9,957 nt of DNA from JAGLSB01 sp023135955 (GTDB lineage: Bacteria; Bacteroidota; Bacteroidia; Bacteroidales; GCA-2748055): contig DAOVIO010000150.1 of the NCBI GenBank assembly GCA_030673645.1, forward strand, positions 1 to 9,957. The letters run 5' to 3'. Every line of letters starts with the position of its first letter. Position 1 is the stretch's first letter. The notes under the pieces were generated by a model. The model did not search any database. It was not told the origin of the DNA and saw only the letters and a list, made by a program, of their open reading frames with translations. This document shows, in pieces, positions 1-7,559 of this stretch. The position numbers and the translations under genes were made by a program.

Positions 1-125
1 CAAGCCTTATCGGGTAAAAAAACTGCTTCAAGACCAGAAGAATCTTCAAATATGTAATTTTCTCTTCCGACTATTGCCTTGTAAAAAGCATATAAATTAC
101 CCGTTATGGTTTTTTGATCAATCAT
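1..125 (-). CDS. 5' fragment of an unidentified gene, last visible member of the operon
   Basis: Only the first 41 codons plus two bases are inside the window, and the reading frame stays open to the edge. The start is an ATG at 125-123. It is preferred because its first bases form an ATGA overlap with the TGA at 124-122 that would end the read-through version of the upstream adenylation gene, the same junction seen twice elsewhere in this operon. The visible N-terminus begins MIDQKTITGN and contains a segment around residues 11-35 rich in Tyr, Phe and acidic residues. It does not look like an acyl carrier protein: no helix followed by a DSL motif is visible. The pattern has a faint likeness to the N-terminus of small GNAT acetyltransferases, but this is a guess. 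Function unknown. Confidence 0.6.
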   Translation of the reverse strand, partial: MIDQKTITGNLYAFYKAIVGRENYIFEDSSGLEAVFLPDKA

Positions 126-151
126 TTCAGGGCCATTTTTTTCAATTTAGC

Positions 152-1627
152 TCAGTCAATTTTACCTCCTGCCGATTTAGGTAATTCCGGCAGATCAATG
201 ATTTTTGTTGGAATCATATAATAAGGAAGTCTTGTTAGCAAATGATTCCTCAACTCTGTTTCCTTATCTTTTGCTCCTTCAGTGAAAAGATGAATTTCAG
301 TAGTCCCTTGTAAATTTTCAACTCCTATAGCGGCAAGATTATTTAGCCCAAGAAAATCCCGGCTGTGTTGCTCAACTTCACCCAATTCAACTCTATAACC
401 CTGTACCTGTATTTGAGAGTCAATACGTCCACAAAACATATAATTGCCCTTAGTATCTTTGAATACAAGATCTCCTGTTTTGTAATATTTTAAACGCTTT
501 CCATTTTTTTCAATATAAAAATATTTATCCTTTTCCTTTCTCTTATCAGAATGCCAATATCCCTTAAATAACTGTGGGCCGTTTACACAAAGCTCACCCA
601 TTTCTCCTTCCTTCAATATCTGATCCTTCTTATCAATTACAAGAAATTCATTGTCACCGCTTGGCTTTCCTATAGATACTATCCCATTATTGGACTTTAT
701 ACTTTCACTACTTTCCCATTCATATCTTAGACAAAATACTGTTGATTCTGTTGGCCCGTATACATTTTGGATTTGAGCTCGTGGAACACATTTGCTCCAT
801 TCATTAGCCAGACTTTCAGGAAGAGCCTCTCCACCAAAGATTGAATATCTGACTTTTTCCAACAACATTTCTTTAAAGAATGGTTTGAAATATGCTAAAA
901 TTGATGGGGTCATTTTTACAACCGTTAAATCATGCTTCCTGATAAGCTTATAAGCACTCAAATACTTTATTTCATCAGGAGGAACAGTATAAACAGATGC
1001 CCCAAAACATAGAGGAGCTAAATATGAAGGAACAGCGCCATCAAAGCCAATATCATAGATTTGCAGAAATTTGTCATTCTCAGTAATATCATAATCGGTT
1101 ACAAAAAATTTAAGAAATGAATTTAATGCTTCAAAATGAATTGGTACTCCTTTTGGTTTTCCTGTAGTTCCAGAAGTAAACAAAATGTATGCTAATTGAT
1201 CTTTATCGGGAAATATTAATTGATCTTCAGGTAATTCAGGATTTTTAACTTCTATGTTCAAATATCTTACATTGAGTCCAGAGAATTTATCACAATTATA
1301 TGATTCCTGCGAACATAATACAGTTCTTATGCCTGTTTGCTCAATGATATCTTGTATCCGGCCAATCGGATTTTCTAAATTTAGTGGAACGAATGTCTTA
1401 CCGGCATACCAACAAGCATAAAGGGCGGCATAAGAATATATATCGTTATTAGTAAATACCCCGATAAGTTTCTCATTATTAATATTCTCTATAAGGAGTT
1501 TAGTAATTTTCAGTATTTCAGATTTCAAATGCTCATAGCTATAACCTTTACCATTTATATAATATGCATTATTGCAGGAATATTTTCCGCAATTTTCAAT
1601 AATTCTTTTTGAAATAGAAAAACTCAT
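152..1627 (-). CDS. Amino-acid adenylation enzyme (DltA/NRPS A-domain type), C-terminus cut by an in-frame TGA
   Basis: Member of the acyl-adenylate-forming superfamily, expected to activate an amino acid with ATP and load it onto a carrier protein thiol in the cytoplasm. The 491 residues carry the core motifs in order: phosphate-binding loop TSGTTGKPKG at 151-160 (A3), GFDGAVPSYLAPL at 194-206 with Asp196 at the position that usually binds the substrate amino group (A4), NVYGPTEST at 288-296 (A5), GELCVNGPQLFKGYW at 344-358 (A6), YKTGDL at 382-387 (A7), GRIDSQIQVQGYRVELGEVE at 400-419 (A8), and LPKSAGGKID at 482-491 (A10), with the catalytic lysine as Lys489. Family members continue GKxDR; here the Arg position is TGA. 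Reading past it gives AKLKKMALK and a stop at 124-122 that overlaps the next start. The gene is therefore either recently truncated by ten residues or affected by a base error; the catalytic lysine is kept, so activity is possible. The ATG at 1627 lies 21 nt after the preceding deacetylase gene. D-alanine is a plausible but unproven substrate, and no carrier protein gene is visible here. Confidence 0.85.
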   Translation of the reverse strand: MSFSISKRIIENCGKYSCNNAYYINGKGYSYEHLKSEILKITKLLIENINNEKLIGVFTNNDIYSYAALYACWYAGKTFVPLNLENPIGRIQDIIEQTGIRTVLCSQESYNCDKFSGLNVRYLNIEVKNPELPEDQLIFPDKDQLAYILFTSGTTGKPKGVPIHFEALNSFLKFFVTDYDITENDKFLQIYDIGFDGAVPSYLAPLCFGASVYTVPPDEIKYLSAYKLIRKHDLTVVKMTPSILAYFKPFFKEMLLEKVRYSIFGGEALPESLANEWSKCVPRAQIQNVYGPTESTVFCLRYEWESSESIKSNNGIVSIGKPSGDNEFLVIDKKDQILKEGEMGELCVNGPQLFKGYWHSDKRKEKDKYFYIEKNGKRLKYYKTGDLVFKDTKGNYMFCGRIDSQIQVQGYRVELGEVEQHSRDFLGLNNLAAIGVENLQGTTEIHLFTEGAKDKETELRNHLLTRLPYYMIPTKIIDLPELPKSAGGKID

Positions 1628-1648
1628 TTAAATACTCTCATTTTAAGT

Positions 1649-2656
1649 TTAACCATACTGTAATAATTTCTTCAAAAAGAAATAAAAATTTTCAGTTTTT
1701 ACTATTCTTAAAGCATCATCAGATGTTTTCTCCATAGCTATTCGCTGATAATGAGGAATGCCCATAGACTTTCTTAGTCCGGAAGTCCCGAAACTTGCAT
1801 CTGGCCCATCAGGCATTCTGTGCAGGTTTTCCAGGGTGCCTTTACTAACACCAATATCTGAAAATGGAAAAGCAAAAAATGAATATTCTAATTCAAATCG
1901 TCTTCTGATGTCGGCAGTACTTTCAATAATCTCCTTCGATTGATTAGCCTCGGAAAGTTCCGAAAAATCAAGATGATCAAAACTATGTGATCCGATAAAA
2001 TAGCCCTCATTTTTCAGTTCGAGAATCTCATCTTCATTAAGATATGGCTGATTATTAGAAAGATAAGAATCATAATCGAAATTGATTTTTGTAGAAATAT
2101 TATTTATAATATCTATATCGCTAAATCCTAAAAGCAAAAGATTTCTTTCAATATCCCTCATATCAGAAATGTTAGTTTTCAAGAGCTCGGCTAGAGTATT
2201 TTTCTCAGTTGCTTTTAAGTCCTTTTGCCTGAGATGTTCAATAAGAACCGATATCTTATAACGAAAGAAAAGCGACTTATTCCCAATAAAATTATTATTC
2301 AAAAAGAAAATAGCAGTAATTCCTTTTCTATTCAATATTGGGACAATAGTTTCTTTTACTTCTCTTAATCCATCGTCGAAACTCAAAATGAAGGAAGCTT
2401 TGTCCAGTTGAATGGGTCTTTCCTGATTTATCAAAATTTCCGGGGACACCGCTTTGAAGTTTTTCAATAGCAGATCAATATCTTTTTCAAATTCCTGTGT
2501 GCTTTTTATCCGGTAGAGATTTCTAAGATGAGCTGGCGGACTATCGCTAACTGCATGATAAAAAGGAAAAATAAGAAATTGATTACTTGATTTTATTAAG
2601 CTTTTCAAGGGATAAAATCCTGAGAATGGAGAAAATATTTTTCTAGGATCTATCAT
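1649..2656 (-). CDS. Polysaccharide deacetylase, CE4/NodB family
   Basis: Predicted metal-dependent de-N- or de-O-acetylase acting on a cell-surface or secreted glycan precursor. The 335-residue protein has the first NodB motif at SFDDG (92-96), giving Asp94 as catalytic base and Asp95 as metal ligand. The second motif SHSFDH (223-228) has His224 and His228 as metal ligands. A FAFPFSD segment (261-267) replaces the usual RxPY/FAYPFG loop. Between motifs 1 and 2 there is a long helical insertion (about 125-210). No cleavable signal peptide or clear membrane segment is seen at the N-terminus, which suggests a cytoplasmic or membrane-associated place of action. The ATG start overlaps the stop of the upstream GNAT-type gene by four bases (ATGA at 2656-2653), implying translational coupling. 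Family assignment is firm; the substrate is unknown. Confidence 0.87.
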   Translation of the reverse strand: MIDPRKIFSPFSGFYPLKSLIKSSNQFLIFPFYHAVSDSPPAHLRNLYRIKSTQEFEKDIDLLLKNFKAVSPEILINQERPIQLDKASFILSFDDGLREVKETIVPILNRKGITAIFFLNNNFIGNKSLFFRYKISVLIEHLRQKDLKATEKNTLAELLKTNISDMRDIERNLLLLGFSDIDIINNISTKINFDYDSYLSNNQPYLNEDEILELKNEGYFIGSHSFDHLDFSELSEANQSKEIIESTADIRRRFELEYSFFAFPFSDIGVSKGTLENLHRMPDGPDASFGTSGLRKSMGIPHYQRIAMEKTSDDALRIVKTENFYFFLKKLLQYG

Positions 2657-3552
2657 CTCTTGAATAATTTGAATGGAAAAGCTAATCTATTCAATTTAAA
2701 ATTGAAGTAATTTATTGGCTTTGCTCCAAATCCGGCGAAAAACCTGGCAATTCCCGGTATTCCTGATCCTTCAAAATCCAGTATTAAACCTGTGTCAGCA
2801 TATTTATCGATAACATGATCGAGGATAGCAAACATAGCTCTTTCAGATTTCCCGACTTCACTCGATACAGGAATTAGATAATACAATCTTCCTGAGAGAA
2901 ATATAAAAAAAGCTGCCCCAACAATCTCCCCACGGTAAAAAGCTCCAACCAGAAATCCCTTCTTGATGGTTAGTATCTTGTCCATAAAACAATTTAACCA
3001 CTCATAATACTGAACTTTTCTTTTCCTTATGGAATTATCTCTTTTTAGGCTGATGATATCCTGTATTTTAATCGACTCGCTGATTTCAATATTAGCAATC
3101 GTCTTTTGCAAATTTCGCTTGGTGTTGGCAGAATAAGAATTCTTCAGATGAGAATAGGAAGTATTTAATCTTAATTCATAATTTACCCTTTTTGTAAAAT
3201 CAAATTCTAAGTTTTCTGTTTCATGAAGATGATTAAGATTATAATCAATATATCGAATTTCCTCTGGGACTGCTTTTAGAAATTCACTGGTTTTCGCTGG
3301 GCTTAAATTTGCTCTTGAATATATACCTAGTTGCTGAGTAAAAAGAGGCTGATAAATGTACTTATGGCCCCACTTCTTTTTTACGGGAATAGCCATTACA
3401 GATAAATAATCATCCTCAACAAGCCCTGCCCATCCGGATGCAACTAAATCGAGATACCATGACAAAGAATACACCAATGCCTGTTTAGAGTTCATTACAC
3501 AATGATCCCATTTTTTTCTGTCTATTTCCCCGTGCTTTAAGAAAGTTATCAT
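2653..3552 (-). CDS. FemAB/BioF2-like GNAT acyltransferase
   Basis: A 299-residue protein that looks like a double-GNAT-fold transferase of the Acetyltransf_6/BioF2-like type, related to Fem aminoacyl/acyl transferases. Visible signs are the N-terminal half with YSLSWYLDLV at 28-37 and a patch of paired basic residues around 57-64. The linker helix YSANTKRNLQKT lies at 140-151. The C-terminal GNAT core has strand segments FLVGAFYRGEIVGAAFFIFL at 200-219 and the terminal LDFEGSGIPGIARFFAGFGA at 258-277, a segment I recognise from Bacteroidota members of this family. It probably moves an acyl or aminoacyl group to an amino sugar or peptide amine. Its place between two deacetylase genes suggests it acts on the amine they expose, but that is inference. 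Both ends are ATGA overlaps with its neighbours, so the three genes are probably translationally coupled. Substrates cannot be read from the sequence. Confidence 0.8.
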   Translation of the reverse strand: MITFLKHGEIDRKKWDHCVMNSKQALVYSLSWYLDLVASGWAGLVEDDYLSVMAIPVKKKWGHKYIYQPLFTQQLGIYSRANLSPAKTSEFLKAVPEEIRYIDYNLNHLHETENLEFDFTKRVNYELRLNTSYSHLKNSYSANTKRNLQKTIANIEISESIKIQDIISLKRDNSIRKRKVQYYEWLNCFMDKILTIKKGFLVGAFYRGEIVGAAFFIFLSGRLYYLIPVSSEVGKSERAMFAILDHVIDKYADTGLILDFEGSGIPGIARFFAGFGAKPINYFNFKLNRLAFPFKLFKR

Positions 3553-4850
3553 AATGTAAATTTATGATTTAATTCTTTAAGCATTCTAAGATATAGCTGA
3601 TCCCAGTTTTTCCACTCGCCCTTTCCTGAAAAAGATTCATTATGCCAGATAGAAACAAAATTACCTCCATATTTATGAATCTGGTCAATTAATTCCTGGA
3701 TTAATTCAAATGCCAATATCTCATCAAGTTTCAAGTAATCTTTCAAAGTTCTGTCCATTACACAAAAAGGAGTAATTCTTAATTTTGTTTCTTCCTCTTT
3801 GTCAATATTATAAAAATTAAAAGAAGAGCTAGTACCGGCTCTGAATCCTACATGATCAGCATATCCCATTGAAAAATCATTTTCGATTCCAAGATTGATA
3901 ATATTTTCATATGTAGAAGGGAATTCCATCATAAGGAAGTGTTGTCTACTTAATTTAGAGGCTTCTCCTGTGATTTCTTCAAGATTTTGCTTTTCTTTTT
4001 CCAGGATTTCATATGAAGAGTTTGAATGAATGGAAGGATGAAGTCCAATTTTATAATGAGTAGATAATTCTTTAATGAGCTTCCTCCAATTTTTATTTCT
4101 AATTTTTACTTTATTGTCGTTTATTCCCCTATCGCCCGTCAAAATAAAAATTAAAAGCTCCTTGCTATGATTTTTCCTGATAAACTCATAATTATCATAT
4201 GGATCCTTTTCCTTTCCCCGAATGACTGAAAATCTCTCTCTGACAGCATCCCATCTACCTGTAAATATACTTTTCATTATTCCTCCGGCAAGACGGAACA
4301 AAGATTTATTTAAATGTGCCCATGGATTATCAATATCCAGGCTAAGGGAAAAAGAAGCTGGAATTCTTTTATGAACCATTTCTGGAAATTGTGTCAGTAA
4401 TAGACTTCTCAATTTCTCAGTCCAGATATTTATTATAGGCAAATGGAGAAAATTATTTTGTGAAGCAAGACTATTTGAAGCTTTATATCTGCCATATTTG
4501 TCACCTTTAGCATGGCTATATTCCTCATAACGAGTTAATAGAAAGAAAGACGCAGAAAATATATCGAAATCAAGATCTTTTCCTTCGGTTTGATAAAATA
4601 TTGGAAATTCTCCTTCGGCTTCAATTTGAATTTCTCTTTGAGTAATACCAGTTTCAGATAAAAGTCCGTGAGGATTAATATGAAAACCAGGAAGTTCTTT
4701 ATTTTTCGAATAATTTATAACCGCTTTACCAGAACCATTTATTTCATCCTCATTATTGGTGATAGAATATTCCATTCCCAACAATTCCCCAACTATAAAA
4801 TTTGCAATAAACTTTAGACGAGGACTGATATGTTCTGTATAAATAATCAA
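3549..4850 (-). CDS. Two-domain polysaccharide deacetylase-like protein with N-terminal Bacteroidota-type extension
   Basis: The 433-residue protein has an N-terminal domain of about 160 residues containing FDIFSASFFLLTRYEEY (95-111) and GRYKASNSL (120-128). I associate this domain with Bacteroidota deacetylases (DUF7033 as I recall the name). A divergent NodB-type barrel follows. Likely active-site residues are Asp172 and Asp174 in SLDIDNPW (170-177), His271 and His275 in GLHPSIHS (269-276), Arg302 in SRQHF, GFRAGT (335-340) and the final His403 in SIWHNESF (400-407). The DxD spacing differs from the canonical DD of CE4 enzymes, as in this subgroup. The start is TTG at 4850-4848: the following MIIYTEHISPRLKFI matches the usual beginning of the family, and the codon sits 4 nt after the mutS2 stop. 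No signal peptide is visible. It probably modifies the same glycan pathway as the downstream CE4 gene; the substrate is unknown. Confidence 0.8.
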   Translation of the reverse strand: MIIYTEHISPRLKFIANFIVGELLGMEYSITNNEDEINGSGKAVINYSKNKELPGFHINPHGLLSETGITQREIQIEAEGEFPIFYQTEGKDLDFDIFSASFFLLTRYEEYSHAKGDKYGRYKASNSLASQNNFLHLPIINIWTEKLRSLLLTQFPEMVHKRIPASFSLSLDIDNPWAHLNKSLFRLAGGIMKSIFTGRWDAVRERFSVIRGKEKDPYDNYEFIRKNHSKELLIFILTGDRGINDNKVKIRNKNWRKLIKELSTHYKIGLHPSIHSNSSYEILEKEKQNLEEITGEASKLSRQHFLMMEFPSTYENIINLGIENDFSMGYADHVGFRAGTSSSFNFYNIDKEEETKLRITPFCVMDRTLKDYLKLDEILAFELIQELIDQIHKYGGNFVSIWHNESFSGKGEWKNWDQLYLRMLKELNHKFTL

Positions 4851-4854
4851 TATT

Positions 4855-7353
4855 TTAGCTAATCAGTTTTATTAAAGTAATCCCGGCTCCTCCCCTTTCT
4901 ACATGCTCATCGCGATACCACTCTACAACGTCTGTTGCCGATAATTGTTGTCTGATTAATTCACGCAGAATACCGTTTCCCTTTCCATGCAATACCCGTA
5001 AATCGTGAGCCTGAACCATAATAGCTTCATCGATAAGGTCGGTAATGGCTTGCAGTGCTTCCTCTGCCCTTTTCCCTCTGACATCAATATCCGGACTAAA
5101 TTTAATTCTTCTGCGACTAACATCCCAATCACCCAGATCGGCCTTTCTCGATTTATGCGGAAAATTATTATCAAAATTTTCCGATGAAATTCTCTCCAAC
5201 TGATCAATTTTAACCTGAGTTTTTAAATGTCCGAATGCAACACTCGCTTTCTTCCCTGTAATTTTCAGAACCTGACCAGGTACATCCTGCCCCTTCATTA
5301 GCACACTATCACCCTCGGCAATTGGAGTTTCTTTTAAAGGAATTTTATTTTCTGTTTTCTTTCGGGGATTTCTGGCCTGAATTTGTCTGTCGCGTTGTTT
5401 TAGCTCTTGAATTTTCTTTTTCAGATTTTCTGCTTCAACTGTTTTTTCATCAGGTTTCTCTGCTTTGTTCACCTCCAATTTAAATTCACCAAGTTTTTTC
5501 CTTATCTCCTTCGTTTTTTCCTTCTCTGCTTCGGCTTCTCTTATTTCCCGTATAGTGTTTTCAATTTTCCGGTTCGAGTCATTAAGTAAAGAATTTGCCT
5601 TGTCTTTTGCCTCCTTTATTATTGTTTTGCGCAATTTCTCAGTATCCCCTAGTTCCCGGTCATAACGCTCAACAAGTTCAGCAAGACGCTTTTCTGATAC
5701 GCGTATCCTACTCCGTTTGTTTTCCCAGTATTTTTTATCTCTGATAAGATCTTTTAATGCTTTATCGAAGTCAACTTGCTCCTTTCCTATCTTTGATTCT
5801 GCAGATTTTAGAATACTCTCTGAAAGTCCAATCTTACGCGCTATTTCAAAAGCAAAAGAAGAACCGGGCCTCCCTATTACCAATTTAAATAAAGGTTTCA
5901 TCAAACCAGTATCATAAAGCATTGCTCCATTAATGAGTCCTTCGTTAGCAGAAGCAAAATGCTTAAGATTAGTATAGTGAGTTGTAATCAATCCATAAAC
6001 TCCAGAGTTATTAAGGTTATCTAAAATCGATTCCGAAATTGCTGCTCCAAGAGTAGGTTCCGTTCCGCTTCCAAATTCATCAATTAGTATCAGACTTTTA
6101 TCATCAGCATTCTTTGAAAACATCTTCATATTGATAAGATGAGAGCTGTAGGTACTTAAATCATCTTCGATGGATTGTTCATCTCCCATATCCAAAAAAA
6201 CGCTGTCGAAAATTCCAAAAACGGAAGATTCATGCGCAGGAACTAAAAATCCGTTCTGTAGCATATACTGAAGTAAGCCCACAGTTTGCAGACAAACCGA
6301 TTTTCCACCCGCGTTTGGTCCCGAGATAAGCAATATTCTATTCTTTTTATCAAGCTGAATGTCCAAAGGGATCACGCTCTTTTCCCTATTCAGTTCTCTA
6401 AAAGAAAGTAGCAACAAAGGATGAATGGCATTTCTCCATTCCACTTCTGCATGATTCCTAATATTTGGAAGTACAGCATTGATATTTAAAGCGAATTTTG
6501 CTCTTGCTCTGATGGAATCAATTCTAGCAAGGAAAATATGATTGAGTTTTAATTCGTCTATATATGGTCGAATAAAATCTGTTAATTCGATAAGAATCTT
6601 TATGACTTCACGTTTTTCTTTAGCCTCAAGTTCCCGAATCTCGTTATTTGCCTCAACAATTTCAACAGGCTCGATGTATGTAGTTTTCCCGGTGGCAGAT
6701 TCATCATGAATAAATCCGTGCAAATTTCTCTTATTACTACTCGGAACCGGAATAACAGATCTCCCGTTTCGAACTGCTAATATTGCATCCTCTTCAACAA
6801 GACCGTCCTTTCGTGCTTTTTCGAGTATTTTATTTAATTTCCTCGAGACAGAACTTTCTTTCAAATGCAATTCCTTCCTAACATTTTGTAAATCTTTGGA
6901 AGCACTATCTTTAAGTTTTCCAATTTTATTGAGAACCTGATTCAATTTATCAATTACAACAGGGAATACCTTTACATCAGAAGATAATGCTTTGAGTGCT
7001 GGATACTTATCATCTTCATCTTTTTTTAGAAAATTCAGGATAAGCTTCACCGAATCGATGGACTTCTTCAAATTAAAAAATTCCTCTTCTTCCAAAAAAC
7101 GGCCCTCTAATCGTGCTTTTTTAAGACTTTCAGATATATCGATAAAATTTTCAATAGGAAATTCAATTTCTCTCAGAATAATTTGTCTGAATTCCTCAAC
7201 TGCCTGTAAGCGCCTCTTCACAAATTCAGGATCGCTACTAAAACTTAGTTTTTGAATTTCATCTTTACCCGGCTGATATAAGCAATACTTACCAGCAAGT
7301 TCTCTGATTTTGTCGAAACCTATTTTCTGTTCAAAATTATCGGGGTAAATCAC
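4855..7353 (-). CDS. mutS2: MutS2 family ATPase/endonuclease with C-terminal Smr domain
   Basis: Cytoplasmic MutS homologue that lacks the mismatch-binding domain. In studied species, family members act on recombination intermediates or on collided ribosomes. The 832 residues show the core and lever region (about 1-330). The ATPase follows, with Walker A GPNAGGKS at 345-352, DDLSTYSSHL at 397-406, Walker B LILIDEFGSGT at 421-431 and the switch THY at 458-460. A long charged coiled coil runs from about 520 to 660, then a small KOW-like beta segment (about 678-720). The Smr nuclease domain occupies about 755-832, with DIDVRG (755-760) and LHGKGNG (788-794). All key residues are present and the length is normal to slightly long. 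The start is GTG at 7353-7351: the following MIYPDNFEQKIGFDKI is the usual N-terminus and no in-frame ATG precedes it. It leads the operon; the next start lies 4 nt after its stop. Expression of a housekeeping gene with glycan genes probably reflects a shared promoter rather than a shared function. Confidence 0.95.
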   Translation of the reverse strand: MIYPDNFEQKIGFDKIRELAGKYCLYQPGKDEIQKLSFSSDPEFVKRRLQAVEEFRQIILREIEFPIENFIDISESLKKARLEGRFLEEEEFFNLKKSIDSVKLILNFLKKDEDDKYPALKALSSDVKVFPVVIDKLNQVLNKIGKLKDSASKDLQNVRKELHLKESSVSRKLNKILEKARKDGLVEEDAILAVRNGRSVIPVPSSNKRNLHGFIHDESATGKTTYIEPVEIVEANNEIRELEAKEKREVIKILIELTDFIRPYIDELKLNHIFLARIDSIRARAKFALNINAVLPNIRNHAEVEWRNAIHPLLLLSFRELNREKSVIPLDIQLDKKNRILLISGPNAGGKSVCLQTVGLLQYMLQNGFLVPAHESSVFGIFDSVFLDMGDEQSIEDDLSTYSSHLINMKMFSKNADDKSLILIDEFGSGTEPTLGAAISESILDNLNNSGVYGLITTHYTNLKHFASANEGLINGAMLYDTGLMKPLFKLVIGRPGSSFAFEIARKIGLSESILKSAESKIGKEQVDFDKALKDLIRDKKYWENKRSRIRVSEKRLAELVERYDRELGDTEKLRKTIIKEAKDKANSLLNDSNRKIENTIREIREAEAEKEKTKEIRKKLGEFKLEVNKAEKPDEKTVEAENLKKKIQELKQRDRQIQARNPRKKTENKIPLKETPIAEGDSVLMKGQDVPGQVLKITGKKASVAFGHLKTQVKIDQLERISSENFDNNFPHKSRKADLGDWDVSRRRIKFSPDIDVRGKRAEEALQAITDLIDEAIMVQAHDLRVLHGKGNGILRELIRQQLSATDVVEWYRDEHVERGGAGITLIKLIS

Positions 7354-7370
7354 GATTATTAAATTTTTCT

Positions 7371-7378
7371 CAAAAGTA
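7371..7378 (-). promoter_or_regulatory. Candidate -7 box of the mutS2 operon promoter
   Basis: On the minus strand these bases read TACTTTTG, a full match to the Bacteroidota -7 consensus TAnnTTTG. The box ends 17 nt before the GTG start of mutS2, so the leader would be only about 10-13 nt. The -33 TTTG element expected about 19-21 nt upstream would lie at about 7398-7402. That place is occupied by the GTGTGGTG tandem repeat and no TTTG is present, so the promoter may be weak or altered. Confidence 0.4.
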
Positions 7379-7389
7379 GGAAAAAAATT

Positions 7390-7420
7390 GGTGTGGTGGT
7401 GTGGTGGTGTGGTGGTGTGG
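7390..7420. repeat. 8-bp minisatellite (GTGTGGTG), about 3.8 copies
   Basis: From 7391 the plus strand reads GTGTGGTG three times without error and then GTGTGG, preceded by one matching G. It lies between the palindromic repeat and the putative mutS2 -7 box. Short perfect tandem units of this kind can change copy number by slippage. The plus strand is rich in GG doublets and could form a weak two-layer quadruplex. Confidence 0.9.
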
Positions 7421-7429
7421 ACGGATCAT

Positions 7430-7520
7430 TGGTTATTGTAGGGACGCGCCACGTGTTATTGTAGGACGCGCCACGTGTTATTGTAGGGACGCGCCACGTG
7501 GCGCGTCCCTACAATAACCA
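7430..7520. repeat. GC-rich palindromic (REP-like) repeat with a triplicated left arm
   Basis: The unit TTATTGTAGGGACGCGCCAC followed by GTG occurs at 7433-7455, 7456-7477 (one G missing) and 7478-7500. The third unit continues into its own reverse complement, so 7478-7517 is a perfect 40-bp palindrome centred on CACGTG. The first unit pairs further out, with TGG at 7430-7432 matching CCA at 7518-7520, so the ancestral element was probably a palindrome of about 46 bp. Its GC content is far above that of the surrounding DNA. It follows yaaA and precedes mutS2. As RNA it would form a very stable hairpin that might stop yaaA transcription or protect its 3' end, but no U-tract follows. Confidence 0.9.
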
Positions 7521-7559
7521 CCAACCACCAAATAATCACAATACCACATTATTACCCCC

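Noticed and set aside
152..154. TGA as a sense codon (alternative genetic code).
   Set aside because: TGA ends the genes at 2653 and 3549 in typical ATGA overlaps, so it is used as a stop in this organism.
4956..5917. Several small open frames on both strands inside mutS2.
   Set aside because: They overlap an intact, conserved coding sequence; their composition is what the complement or shifted frame of a Lys/Glu-rich coiled coil gives.
7433..7500. Possible CRISPR array, because of regularly repeated units of about 23 bp.
   Set aside because: The units abut with no unique spacers, and the last one is part of a palindrome.
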